From positions 1 to 64,000 of the forward strand of contig CANTFL010000865.1 in NCBI GenBank assembly GCA_947650285.1: a stretch of DNA of 64,000 bases. Direction: 5' to 3'. The translations under genes were made by a program, and so were the position numbers. Each line of letters opens with the position of its first letter. Position 1 is the stretch's first letter. This DNA comes from Hyaloperonospora brassicae. Its lineage: Eukaryota; Oomycota; Peronosporomycetes; Peronosporales; Peronosporaceae. Shown here piece by piece: positions 35,180-47,332 of the stretch. Under the pieces are notes generated by a model. That model was not told the DNA's origin. It worked only from the letters and a program-made list of their open reading frames with translations, and ran no database searches.

Positions 35180-35366
35180 GCAAAAAGTAAAAGTCTTTTG
35201 TATTTCGTGTGTCTGTCTGATGTCTGTAATGGTCGAGCTTCTTAGCCGAGTTGTGGTTTACAGCCAACAATTAAAACAATTATAAGAAGGTAATCTGCAA
35301 GATCAAATTTGTTCATTTTAAAATCCTTTCGTACCAACTTACTGTCGTTCGCACAATTTCTGTAAG

Positions 35367-35960
35367 TGTAGATATGATCATTAGAGATAGTACGCTACAA
35401 TACTACTACCGCAAGCTATTGATAGTATTATCTATTTGTGGGGTAATTTACATGCCCACTCGAATCATTAATTGTTTCGGGCAATATACATGTCCAACAA
35501 AAATATCATCAATTGCTATTGAAGACGGTCTATGGGTCGTGAGCAACTTACTACATTGGGCGTTTCTAGTCTAACATAGTTAAGTTTGTCCCTAGATATT
35601 CGTTGGAAAGACTTTGAGTCTGGACATTGGATTTTTTCGTTTCCCTCATACAGATCAGCTTCTTGCTCAGGTAGTTCTCTACCATCCCACGTATAGTTGA
35701 CGTTCGAAATGATAGTACACACTTGTACTGTATCGGAACAGTAGCTTACCATTTATCTAGCAAACTTAATTCAACTTACATCAGTTGCACTTGGTGGATG
35801 GTATGACAACCACGATGATTTCGTCTAAAATGATTTTGATAAATGATTAAAAGAAAGCCTCTAACGACTAGCGTAAAAGCTTCTCCAATACGAGTGTAAT
35901 AATCTCAATGCGGTTCAAAGAGTGCGATCTGGTTTTAGTGACGTTGTCATTTGTACCCTA
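35367..35960 (+). mobile_element. 5' LTR-like block of gypsy relic B (family 1)
   Basis: Starts near TGTAGATATGATCATTAGAG and aligns with the minus strand of 20629-20000: TTTCCCTCATACAGATCAGC.., CCACGTATAGTTGACGT, TACTGTATCGGAACAGTAGC and TTACCATTT are shared in order. The inner end is uncertain. Confidence 0.6.
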
Positions 35961-36139
35961 TTCGTGCCTCTCGACATACACCAAATTTAACATGGTATTA
36001 TCGCCAATTTTATTCTGTATGAGCTCTACGATGAAAGGTAGAATGTATACTTACTTCATCATCAAGGTTCTCAGCAAGCAGAGCGGTTAAGGAAACTGGG
36101 TGCTAGATAGACGTATCCGTTAATACTATAGCATCTAAT

Positions 36140-37000
36140 TCTTCTGTGAGGGGGGATCAGCGCTTGCGCGTCACCCGAAAGCTTAGAAGTAGATATTTGA
36201 AATTACCGAGAAGTCAAAGAAGATTTCCGGTGGAACTTGTTTGTCGTGTTGGACGACGCCATTTAGACTCGCCTTCTCGTTGCCAAGAATTGCAAGTTGC
36301 ATTCGCTAAATTTAGGTTGACTAGGCGAGCCAGAATTGGGGTATTAATGCTTATGCTTGATGACTCATTTGTGTATAGGCCGCTTGAAGTCTTTATCAAA
36401 TCGACTCAGACAGACGTTTTATCATCCACAAGCCGATCTTAGGACTCTTACTGAGTTTATCAAACTCGTACAGGTTAAACTAGACGTGCGTGCATACGCG
36501 TAGAACATTCATGCCTATATTGTTGCATAAGAGCAAAGCCGATTAATATAAATACTAAATTGACGGTATTCATCCGGGATCTTGCAAATGGCTACGTCAC
36601 GATTCACCATTTCTACTTGATACTAGAGTAATTCATCCAGCGATATTGATGTAGCGAAACAGGAATCATCTAGCTTTAGACAGGCTAAAACTAAATTGTT
36701 TAGGTATCGTCCATCGATACGAAAAGAAACGGGGAATTCAGAAATGATGGGTTTATGTTACAAGGAGCGGAAGCTAACTCGCAATCCGTGATACTACGAT
36801 TGCAGAAATGCAATTGTTGTCAGAATATATGGCACTTTATAATTGATATATTGACCAACCACAGTGCTTTAAGCGCAAGTACGCAACGACCGTCTGTCGG
36901 CTTCGAAAGGATCAAGACGAGATTTCGACGATGTTTCAAAATTGAACTAACAAAAAGGACTTTAAGAAACAGTCGAGGTCAGGGAAGTGATGCGCGCTCC
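36140..37000 (+). pseudogene. Gypsy gag relic B with zinc knuckle
   Basis: Plus frames show TEFIKLVQVKLDVRAYAQNI (about 36450-36510), a retrotransposon-Gag-like helix segment, and a degraded segment before the nucleocapsid. At 36803-36850, QKCNCCQNIWHF gives Cys (36809), Cys (36818) and His (36833) with C-x2-C-x4-H spacing; the final Cys is Ile. This is a one-residue-damaged CCHC zinc knuckle. It precedes RT, as expected. Confidence 0.65.
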
Positions 37001-38499
37001 TGGATCAAAAAGGTCAAGAGAAATGAAAGCTCGCTCAATAAAGTTGCTTTGAGCACAAAGTTACGGTGTGTTACCGCCCCTGGTGATGGGTAATCCGTCG
37101 TCACCTGAAGATGAAAGTGGCAAAAGAAATGTCACTTCGTTCTCCAGATAAACTTGGGGCATCGAAAAATTCCAGATGATGCTAGTCGCTGGAGATCTGT
37201 ACGCTCAAGCACGTTGAACACCAAAACCCACTCACAAAGGGTTACGCTACCCCTTGCAACAGTTGCATCCGTAATCGCGAAGAAACGTGTAAACGGTATC
37301 CATCACACTTGAGAAGAAGAACAGTGAGACGATTGCTCCATCGTTTTAGACCTAATTAATAATATGATGTCATCCTTGGTCTAGTTTTGATCAGAAACTA
37401 CGTCCCATGGATCAGATAGCATCGTCGACCCGTGAAAATGTTTGTCGCTTATTTAGCAGGTGGCTATCTGCCGAACGTCGTGGAGCGTACACAAGATTGT
37501 TGATGTAATACGAGTTAGAGCGATTGTTTCACATGTGGTTTGGTTGTTTTTACGACTGCACAAGACATCAGTGTCGTTGACCACTACAGCGTGTAGAAAG
37601 CTAATGGGAACTGTGCTAAAACACAGGCAGCGCTGAATGTTCAGCACGTGAATAAGCCGAGTAGACAGGAACATGGATGCACGTCTAGCAGACTTCATCC
37701 AGAAAAGACGACACCTATTGCCTCGATGTGGTAACACACTGAAACGAAATTGCCTGAGAAGGTGATCCTGGAAGAGATGCTTCCTGAGGGATAGACGTAC
37801 TAGATCTTTACGGAGCTTAATTCCCAGTATCCTGATAAATTATGTTCCCAGGTATCATTAAGACACTCAATGTATTTAATAATGATGAATCAAGTGTAGA
37901 CGCTTATATGATGGTTATGGCAGTACCTCTGAAGTTAAGTTTGGAGATTTCTTGATTTCCGATGCTTGAATTTGAACAGACCGTACGAGATCTGCGTAGT
38001 GGAACGGTTAAGGAGGTCTGAGTACTCGTCGCAAAGGATTGCTACCTCAACGATAATATTGACGGCTGTCTTGTCTACTACAAAAAGATTCTCAGTAGAA
38101 CATTCATGATAGAAAGTGGCCTCGATTAGTAGTCTCAGATTGATCTTTACGGATCTCAATCTTGTGAGTCAACTAGACCAATTCCTTTATCATAGGTATT
38201 TATCGAATTCAGGGATGTGTACCTGGATCTGTGCCTATCGATTTGCTTAAAATATATGTATTAAACACGAAATTAAACATAACACGGCCCGGAAGTACTA
38301 TTTATTAAATCAGTAGACTTGGAAAGATGAAATTGCTTTCGATAGGCTCTTTGCCGATATCCTAACATTAGGTCATGTGAGGAAATCAAATTTTCCTCAC
38401 ATCTTTTCGACTTTCCGCGGTCAAACGTCAACAAGAGGATGGCGCATTGTACATGCATTCCGGAAGTTTAATACTGAAACGTTACTGCCCCTCTACGCC

Positions 38500-38948
38500 G
38501 ACACCTACGAAAGACGCTATCATTTATAATATGTCTGATGGTATGTCTGATGGTATCGCACTTTTATAGAAGGATCCCATGACTAAATCCTATCAGACTC
38601 CATGAGTAAAATTATCTTCTTATTTGAGCAGAAAGCACTCTTAGTGGTGTGCCATGGGAGTGGCTGGACATGCCACAGTTGCTACGGAATACCCCTGCCA
38701 CGTTTAACAGGTTTGCAACAATCTGTCGAGATCAGTGCACGATTTCGAATCGAGTTACTTCGACAATTTGTTATCCTTAGACAGGCTACAGATGAAGTCG
38801 CACCTTAAACGCCACTGACCTCACGTCCGGAAGGTGTCTACACGAAATTGTAGGAATGAGTTGCAAGTCAATCTCAACAACGGTGACTTCGAAACCAGCG
38901 AATGCCGAATGATGGGTACATCGTTGGAAAGCATCGTACGCCCTAAAT
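38500..38948 (+). pseudogene. Gypsy reverse transcriptase relic B
   Basis: SGVPWEWLDMPQLLRNTPAT then FNR reads without a stop at 38643-38711. This is the highly conserved RT block preceding the YxDD box in oomycete Ty3/gypsy elements. Upstream, the MSDGM and MSDGI wording is duplicated by a 14-bp tandem repeat (38531-38558). The YxDD motif itself is not readable. Confidence 0.75.
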
Positions 38949-38949
38949 T

Positions 38950-39785
38950 ATAATATTTCGAGGCGTTCATCGACTGAAACATACCAATCTATATCGACGC
39001 TCTCGTAAATCACCTTGGCTTGGCGGCGTACTGCACAAGTACTCGCGCGACTTCGCCGAAATGACCCTTCATCTCTCTCGTTCGTAAAAAAAATAAAACT
39101 GGTCGCGACGTGCTGAGTATGGGTACTTCGTTGAATGTACCAAGACGAGGTTGTCAAAATTACCTCTGTTGGTGATCGCAGATCTTGACAGTCCTTTCTA
39201 TGTGGTCTGTGACGCCAGCAATTTTGCATTCGGTTATTCGTTGATGCGAGATAACACAGACGACGTGGAGCGCATCGTCTGTAATTAGTCGCGTCAGATG
39301 CAACCAGCTAAGCGCGATTATCTATTGCATCAATAGGTAGTCCTTGCCATAATGTATGCACTTCGTGGCTACGATTCGCGTCTCTCTTACTGAAAATAGG
39401 CCGTTAATCGATTGACGACACATGCGGCATGGCGCACGGCAGAATCGTTTCCACCTCTTGCAAAAGAGAGCGAGTGTGTTGCCTTTTTGGCGGAGTTAAT
39501 TTATCCGTCGAATATCATCCAGAACGCCTCAATGAAGTCGCTTATCCGCCGTCGCGCCGACCGAATTAGGATCTGGGTGTGTCATCCTACACTGAGAATA
39601 ACCTTACAGTTGACATGCTGATGAGCAGCTTTCCGTCATCAACTTACTCGACCACGTGAGAATAGTATACGCACAGGATAAGAGACTTGTGCGTCTGATG
39701 GATTAGATTTCCAATTTCTCCCGCTAAGTTTTGATTACCTTTCCCGGTGGCGTTTTGTTACGTCAGAGACACGATGAATAACACG
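38950..39785 (+). pseudogene. Gypsy connection and RNaseH relic B (high-identity tract)
   Basis: Reads LGLAAY then (shifted) HKYSRDFAEMTLHLSR, KLPLLVIADLDSPFYVVCDA (Asp codon 39211-39213), SNFAFGYSL, QMQPAKRDYLL and, near 39540, LNEVAYPPSRRPN. This is more than 90% identical to 17166-16335 of A. Outside this interval identity drops sharply on both sides. Confidence 0.8.
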
Positions 39786-40620
39786 TGAGGGGATTAGGTG
39801 TTATATTGCGATATCCGGATACATGCCACGTGTCGTCATGCCCTATCATAATAATCTCAACTCCAGATCGTGTATGAGTGTCCCAATGTACTAGCAAGTG
39901 GGAATCAAAGTCGTGGTAAGATTTATTTCACGGTCAGATAAGATCTTAAGTGGCCCGCCAATTCGCAAGTAGATTCTTTTTGGTGAGGTTTTGATCCTAG
40001 TTCTTCAGCAGGGCCTTATAGTAAACTCCACTAGTTTCAGAAGAGTGTTGGGGTCCATTTAAAAGGACTTCGGCTTGCATTTACCATCATCGAGCGCAAA
40101 GACACGAATATAATTGTTTTGTTAATCAACTCACCAAGATGGTGCGTTTTGTTGCTGTACCTGAGTTGATCCCAAAATAAAGTAAAATCACGTCTGTTTA
40201 ATTATGGTAATTTATCTAACAAGTTCGTGCATCTTGTTGCTGCACCCTATTATTTCACACAGTCGAGGGCTGAGCTTGTGACTTTACAGATACGAACTTT
40301 AAACCCCATAGTTTATTCGCGAACAAGTCCTCGACAGAAATCCTCGGTTCACGTCGAAATTTGGCATCCATTTTCGTGCTTGTAAAACAAGGCCAGAGAT
40401 TTCTCCATCTGATTGTCCGGTTACGTATACCTGGACCAAACGTGATAAGCGTTTTTTTGAGCAAGACTTAAAAACATATTCACACTAATATTTGAGTTGC
40501 AAAAATTTCTTGCCAAAGATCCAGTTCGCCATCTATAACTCGGTATTTGCCCTCCACTTGCATACAATATACTTTGTGAATGACTTGCATTCGTTTACGT
40601 TTAATTTGTGAACAACTTAC
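39786..40620 (+). pseudogene. Gypsy integrase relic B
   Basis: The zinc-binding region is heavily decayed (QIVYECPNVLASGNQSRGKI near 39865-39925). The core shows NQLTKMVRFVAVPELI (about 40124-40171), and after many breaks QFAIYNSVFALHLHTIYFVN (40522-40581). The latter is the 'EFAxNNSVH..' block that contains the third catalytic residue in intact integrases. No complete DDE is preserved. Confidence 0.65.
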
Positions 40621-41200
40621 GATATCCACGTGTTATAAACCTACTAGAGTGTGGGACTCGATTAAGAAAAGATGTTTTGTGATGCTTATCGCGCAAGGTA
40701 CTTATCGATACAAAACTCCGAGGTCGACGTGATCGACGTCGATGAAGAAGTTAGACTCATCGATTGAGATAATTGTATTGATTTGACATAGACGGAGATG
40801 CCAAATCTGACATACTTGGCATCATGACCAATGCATATTCCGGCAAGGATGATAACAAAATAAAATAAGAAGACAGGTCTTTCTCTGTAGTGCGCACAAG
40901 TCGTACTAAGCTAAAAATTCAAGCCAGTAGAAGCATATCTGCCTGTTTAACAAGAAGTGGCCCATTTCGGGCAGGATTTCTTCTCAGAAGCAATAGAACG
41001 ACAGAAAAGGAACGCTAAAAGATTTGAAGAGGCATACATACTATAATTAATAAAGGTATTTTGTTTTATTATCAACATGAATCATACTTAGACACGTGGC
41101 GACAAGGATGGACACTGTGGTATACTAGTAAGTCGGATATGTGGCAATACAGTCTCAACGTAACAACACAACAACAGACGAGCTAGTAGGCGCGGTTGGG
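40621..41200 (+). pseudogene. Post-integrase region of relic B
   Basis: Pairs with 15500-15250 of A and encodes a decayed acidic stretch (EVDVIDVDEEVR near 40722-40757). In A the same words read EVDVIDVDEKIRF. Probably the polyprotein C-terminus; no chromodomain is recognised. Confidence 0.5.
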
Positions 41201-41847
41201 CTAGTACGTCAGGTCAACTCCCTTCGCGGTTCACCCCTTCGGGTTCAGTTTTGGCTCTTGTCTAGGTGAATATATACGGCCAAACCTTCTCAGTTTTATC
41301 AACCTACTTAATCTCGGCGGGTTCCACTTTTTTGATTGTGTGACCTCGTACAAATGGGTAGAAGTTGATGTTTTCACACTTTTATAGGTCACTGAGCGCA
41401 GTATACGCCCGAATGGAAGACTTACGGAATCGTTACCTCATGACCCAACGGCTCGTCTCTTGACAAGTCATTGGACAATGCCTTCTATTGGGTCACTAGC
41501 TCGCCCTTCACGAGTCTTAAATCGATAACGTCTACCGGGCAACCGGCTCGCCGTGCCACGAGACATATATTTCGTTGGAACCGAGTAATGCTCACCCCGG
41601 CCGACTTAACTCTTGGCTCTTTCAATCGAGAACTCTACAATATATACTCCTTTAGGCTCAACAGCAGGTATAATTCAGTATACGCAGGGACTTACTTCAA
41701 AAGTGTAAGCGTGTCTTGGAATTGAAAAATTCTGCTTTGTATTGGTTATCTCTAATTACATACCTAATTTTAAAAGGACACTTATGTGGTTCTCCGTCAT
41801 CCCCCTCTCGTTCTCTTCTACTACCTGAAGAAATGGGCTATTCATCA
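41200..41847 (+). repeat. Repeat segment also present at 21650-22180
   Basis: Shares AGCGCAGTATAC, tandem pieces around GGCTCG(T/C)..TGACAAGTC and GCGTGTCTTGGA with the left copy. It ends directly in the 15-bp array. Its identity (LTR or other element) is unclear. ORFs here (41471-41725, 41716-41916) are not recognised. Confidence 0.5.
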
Positions 41848-42040
41848 TCTTGTCTCGTCTTGTCTTGGTTCGTGAGTCTTATTTCGTCCAGTATTGAGTC
41901 GTTGAGTCTTGGCTAGTCAAGTATTGGCCCTTCGAGCCTTGTCTCGTCGAGTTTTGTCTCGTCACATCTTGTCTCGTCAAATCTTGTTTTGTCAAGTCTT
42001 GCCTTGTCATTTCTTGTCTCGTAGCGTCTTGGCCCTTCCT
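41848..42040. repeat. 15-bp minisatellite, about 13 units
   Basis: Unit TCTTGTCTCGTCAAG with substitutions but strict 15-bp spacing: starts at TCTTATTTCGTCCAG, TATTGAGTCGTTGAG, TCTTGGCTAGTCAAG and so on. Because 15 is a multiple of 3, the minus strand stays open and repeats TRQDL-like pentapeptides (41879-42268). I see no evidence that it is translated. Confidence 0.9.
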
Positions 42041-42499
42041 GTCTAAACCTCGTCGAATTTTAATTAGCCGACTACGGTGTGCCTTGGCCTTTCTCATCGG
42101 GTTCATCACTCTGGCAATCACTTTAAAAGTATGGAATAGTACGTTTTGAAGTACTCTGCACCCCAGCAGCGAAATCAAAGTACTGCGCAAGTGTACCGGT
42201 CCATTTCGTGTATTGCATCTAAAAGGCCGGGCGTAAACGATGAGCTGCCATATAGAAAGTTCATCCATCCTACGTTTGCGTTGGACATATCCTCCCTTAA
42301 TTTCAGTAAGAGACTTCTTTTGACGATGACGATAGCTTTAACGCCCGAACCGTTCGACTCCGTCCGATTATTGCGTTTGCGCTCCAGGTGTTGAGCCTTG
42401 TCATTCATCCAAACGACCCCACGACGCAAGAAAAAATAATGCTTTAAACTAATGCCATCGGGTCAAGCAGAGAACAAAATACCTGTTTAATTTTGCAAT

Positions 42500-43300
42500 C
42501 ATTCGAAAGCAAAATCAGCACATGCTGTCACACGATGTAATGCTTTATCGTCGCATTTCTTATGCAAGCTTCAGTGACAGAGAGACGCCGATCTCGATCG
42601 TGCTCCATATCCTCGTGATAATTATGGATTGCGCGAACTGTCTCTTGGCCGTCAAACTTGTTTAGTGAATAACCTCAGACAGGTACTTCGATTTCTTTAT
42701 ACCCTTTAAAAGACTCGCGCGGTGGTTATCACTTCTTAATGGAGCGTTTTTTTGAACAACCGTGGCTTCATATCACGACGAACAAGATATCTCGTCCGGT
42801 GGCGTGGAATCCGGCGTCTTAGGACAGCTGAGAGCCTTGATATCTATTGACGAACAAATATTTTGGAATTATTAATATGCAACGCGAGGCACCTGTTAAA
42901 TCGGGAAACCAATCATGAATTGAATTCATCCGTTTTTTTGTAATGTGAATGAAATTCTCAATTTCTTCGTACACCTCAGGGGATATTCGGTCCCTCCAGT
43001 AGGGCTTATAAAGAAGGTAGATCTTACCAAAAGCGGGACCAAAGTTCCTAATGTAACGCTATAAAGCGTCCCATCTCTAGAGATGGAGCAATAATGCCTC
43101 TCTTTACCACCAGTGCAGTTCTTTTCGTGCACCGTTAATAATTTTATAAACTTACCTGAAGCTGCTATGATGTTGTCTAGTTAATCTCCACGGCCGATAG
43201 TGTCAACATCACAATCACAGGAAATACAGGCTTGCACCAACGATATACCGTCTCGGTAAAAATGGCCGCCGTAACATCGGTACTTAAAGAGGACATCGAT
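42500..43300 (+). other. Retroelement-derived stretch of relic B without a readable domain
   Basis: Aligns in inverted orientation with 14910-14120 of A: AGACGCC..GACGAGATATCTCGTCC, CTCAATTTCTTCGTA and GGCTTGCACCAACGATA are shared. No protein motif is readable on either strand. Bases 42040-42500 carry only short frames. Confidence 0.5.
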
Positions 43301-43439
43301 GTAAAATGCATGCTCAATGAGACAGGCTGTTGCACTGACGTGAAGGTCATGAAGCCCCGAGAAGCTCAGACGAGTTAAATTCATATCTTTTCATTGGTCA
43401 TTACGTACCGCTTCTCCAAGTTCATCTTGGAACCATCCA

Positions 43440-44040
43440 TGGTCTTTGTTAAGGTGCGGGTCGCAACATGTTGCCGTCTCGATCCTCCTGCGTTATTCTA
43501 ACAGAAGAATCGACACCACAAAAGTCATGATCACCTTGATCAGCTTAGCTTCGGTGACTCTGCGCCAAGCTACTGAGAAAAGCGCAGGCATCATCGACAC
43601 AGTCTTTTTTTTACTATACGGCTCACCCAGTAAGCTTCCCTCCGACCGTGACCCTCGATTCTCGGTCGAAATTGTGGCAGTTCGTGTCCCAGTCGCTCGA
43701 AACACGTTTGAAGATGATAACATATAACAATGCGGAAATAGGCGATCATTGAAAATCTGCACACCATATTTTTCAAAAAAAGATTTATCGAGGATTTGTG
43801 TATTAGTTTACGAGCTGGCGTGAAATCTTACCAGTGCTCGTGTGGTTAAGTTTCTTAGAAAAAAAGGCTTAGAAAGGCAGAACGCTACCCAGTTAGGTCG
43901 GGTCGGACAGATGATTGGTAAGAAAGGACATGCCTGTTTGATTATGTCAGGTTAAATGTCGGGAAGAAAGTGGATTCAATCGGACTTGCGCTCGCAAGCC
44001 GAAATGTGATAGAAAGCGACATAGATACAATATTCGATTT
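43440..44040 (+). pseudogene. Second gypsy integrase-core relic in B
   Basis: The frame 43446-43727 includes KVMITLISLASVTLRQATEK then IIDTVFFLLYGSPSKLPSDR, DPRF. The latter is the integrase context of the second catalytic Asp (VDTVFR.HG.P..xVSDRDPRF in the family). Shifted frames continue with LETRLKMITYNN and FTSWREILPV, matching the usual order. This is independent of the integrase at 39786-40620. Confidence 0.7.
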
Positions 44041-44042
44041 AT

Positions 44043-44291
44043 GGTGTACGCACTCCCGGGGATATGCGGTTTACATGGTACTCGAGCCACGGTGTACGCG
44101 GTCCACGGTGTACGCGATCCAAGGTGTATGCGATACACGGTGTACGCGATCCACATTGAATGCTATCCACGATATATGTGATCCGCATTGTATGCGATCC
44201 ACGGTGTAGCGATCCACGGTGTAGCGATCCACAGTGTATGTGATCGATGGTATACGCGATACATGGGGTACACGATCAACTATACGCGATT
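44043..44291. repeat. 16-bp minisatellite, about 13-14 units
   Basis: Unit GTACGCGATCCACGGT with variants (GTATGCGATACACGGT, and a 14-bp GTAGCGATCCACGGT-type). It begins abruptly where the integrase relic fades. The 16-bp period is not a multiple of three, so the plus frame cycles through three readings in 48 bp. Confidence 0.9.
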
Positions 44292-47200
44292 AAAGCAGGG
44301 ATATCGTGACCCGCCGGATTGGTATACGTCACATCACAGGCTCGATGACCGCGAATTTAAAAGGTACGCAAAGTGATCCACAGATTATCTGCGGGCAAGG
44401 TCGCGGTGAGGGAAGGCCTCACTTAGAATCGGTGATGGGTATGGGCAAATAATTTGCTTTGAATTATTTGTTTTACTAAAATACAGTGTTGATTTTACTT
44501 CAAAGTACACGTGTCATTTCATTTCGGGGTTAGATCATTGGCTACACTATGTCAAGAAAGATGCATTCTGTAATCAAGTGAAATTCTTGAATTGTTTGAC
44601 AAGGGATCGAGAACGTTAAAGACAAACCCCCAACTGCGATCCGACGCAGCACAACAGTAAATGACAACGTACAAGATCGGGATACGAATTATGTGGTCAG
44701 AAGATAAGGCGGATCAATAATCTACATATTGATCAAAACGATCTCGCACAGATCGGAGTAACTCATATCGAGTGCTCTACAAGTATTGTCGTGGTCGTGT
44801 GAAGATTTCTCACGATCAGCACCACATCCCATTCACGGTCAAGTTTTCCCTCAACACGAATACATCCAGAAGAGTGCAGCCCGCCTTACCGACGGGTACA
44901 CAAGGTGAGAGAGGAAGTGTATAACACGAAAAAGGAGTACCCACTCTGATTATACGTTCGTCTAAGCGCCAGTTGAGAGTTTGGGCTACATGAATCATGT
45001 GTCCGCCACTCCACCACAGCTTTTTTCTCCATCAATAGCACGGTTCATACGTCCTAAAGGCATTTACCTTTTTCGTGAATGGAGTCCACTATCTACGCAT
45101 TATCTTCATTTTAAATGTAACTGGCATTCAAGAGAGGGAGGTAATAGCTCGAGCAAAGCAATGCTGACTCTTGATCAACGCGTTTCAGACGCCGTTGTCA
45201 ACCATGTCGATACCGAAGAAGATACAAAACATCCGTTACAGGGACTGTGCTATTACTGACGAAGATGAAGATGACGATGATAAATTATACAGCATCGCCA
45301 ATGGCACATCAGCAAGAACGATTACACGTTTGCTGAAGAACAGAAAGATTTGTAACAGTGTGCACTTACCGCATTAGAACGAAATAATAGATTCAAAAGA
45401 TGCATTTATGCTTCCTCGGGAATTAGTGGTCCAATTCGTATAGTATTACATCGCTAACGCGATGGACGGATAGGAACAGAACGCTAATTTAAATGGGAGC
45501 GTAACAACCATTAATTTGCCTTTATTAACATCAAAGTAATGTCCACGATTCCCCTACCGAGACGTGCAGTAAATAATGTCAGTAGTTGTATACTACTGTC
45601 GAAATACATCGGTTAAGGCTGTGTATTGCATCGCCAGGGCAATGCATACAGGATCCAGTTGCGTCGTACAATGCAAACAAATATAGCGCATTATTGTAAC
45701 TGTATGCGCCCGGATCACCAGAACACGGCCTCTTCCGGGAACGGAGACAGCCAGCACGTTTAAAAATTCTAACAGATACTTGTGGTCTCATAGCATACTC
45801 TCTAGTCGGTACTTCACTGAAGCAAACTCGCGATGAACTTCCAGTTCGTACCTTAGTGAAGCGAAATTAGACTGCTTTCTCTCATCCGCACAATCACAAC
45901 AGTGGCGTTGTTGCACCGTCGCTGCGGATTATCGTTGACGCTTGTTATTATGATCGATTTTATACTGCAAATTGAATCGAAAGCGCTTGTATCGAACGAT
46001 AGAGTCTCACAGGTCGGACAATTGAATCAGACCTATTTTTCCCGCTTTCACCACATCCTTTGGTAGACTTACATGGGGGTCAGCGCTTTCACGTAAATCG
46101 TATATTGAAATAGCGTGATTAAAGAGACAGCCAATGAGACACCTCGATCGCTAAAGGGGGTCCCACTCTCCAACAACCGCTGTGAGTATCCTGTCTAGCT
46201 GCTGACTGTAGGGTTGAGAGCCTGGTCTAACAGTACGACCTGGTACATCGGATGAGTTAGAAAACCGTCTAAAACACGCGCACAGAGTGCTAAAAGACGG
46301 AGTGCGTATTATTCATCGTGGCACGCTCTAAGTTGATACGTAAACGCTTTCCAAGCGAGATAAAGGGAATTTACTTCCATAATACCGCCCTAACATTTGT
46401 CGTGTCAATTAGAACATAGGTCACCCTACGTAGTGCAAAGAATATCCACCTTACGATCCAACTGATGCAACTTAACTTGTGCACCGTTTAAGGTGCTCAA
46501 CTCGATCCTGATACATGCGATAATTATTTTTCGCATCTAGCTTTGCGCATAATGTCGTGAAAATTGCAGCTTCACGCGCTGCATGCGCCCAACAATGAGC
46601 TTTATGCTCTTGTGGTTCCCGCCGTAGCATTAATGCTTTCAGAATATCACGAGATTGCTATCTTTTACAAAGCGATAGTTTCTCGCGTTGATGTCGAGCC
46701 GCGAAGCCTCGTAGCATCAAGCAAATAAATTTGACTATGTTCGCTTGTATCACCAGACGAGATGTCGATAAAATGTTCTGGAAAAAGGCACAACTTGTTT
46801 TCGGTGCTCTCTGTATAAGAAGAGCCTCATTACTGGTACTAACGGACCGTGTGATACCACGGACTTCAGATATACAACGGCTCGAATCTTCGTCTCAATC
46901 ACGCAAGTGTGAGTGCGCATAAGTAGGTGAATAGGATAGCTAATTAGCCTTATCATTCGATTTTGACAGAATATGATTCATTTTATCAGTTATCTTGTTT
47001 GACCAAGCATTCTCACTAGATGTCTTGACAGCAGCCGCTTCAGGTAAATCGAGTTGCATATAATCTTTAACCTAGTCGGACTCAACATCCGATTTACCCG
47101 AGTCGATGATCTACGTCGGAGCGATCATCTGCACGTGGTACGGTACCTAATGCACCTGCACGAACAGGTTCTGCTGCTGGTAGAGATGAAGAATAAGATG

Positions 47201-47332
47201 TGAATTTTCCATCATGTCAGCGGGGTCAGATATTCTTATCGGCTATATATGCTCGTCGCATGGGCTTGATTCCCATGCGATACTAGTTTCTAAGGAGTCG
47301 ATCTAGCCCAAAAATTGCTTTCATTACCACGG
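44292..47332. other. Unassigned interval
   Basis: Several 60-90 codon frames (44981-45259 plus, 45579-45791 minus, 46731-46922 plus) have no recognised domain. A coding-like ARGTVPNAPARTGSAAGRDE reads at about 47128-47187, shortly before the LTR at 47333, and suggests a retroelement end. Confidence 0.35.

Larger units (their letters stand above)
35180..44040 (+). mobile_element. Gypsy relic B (plus strand), composite
   Basis: Inverted counterpart of relic A: LTR-like block, gag, RT, RNaseH, integrase, then a further unit ending in a second integrase core. Landmarks pair in order with A: 35240 with 20760, 36370-36500 with 19680-19535, 37540-37740 with 18560-18350, 38950-39785 with 17166-16335, 40720 with 15400, 42500-42830 with 14910-14570 and 43500 with 13950. 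No matching 3' LTR follows immediately. The LTR at 47333 is a different subfamily. Confidence 0.7.

Noticed and set aside
39412..39621. Nearly identical 69-codon frames at 39412-39621 and 16494-16703 as a conserved small gene
   Set aside because: Both are out-of-frame readings of the gypsy RNaseH tract; identity comes from the nucleotide-level tract.
41879..42268. 129-codon minus frame with TRQDL repeats as a gene
   Set aside because: Openness follows from the 15-bp period; the non-repeat part has no recognised domain.
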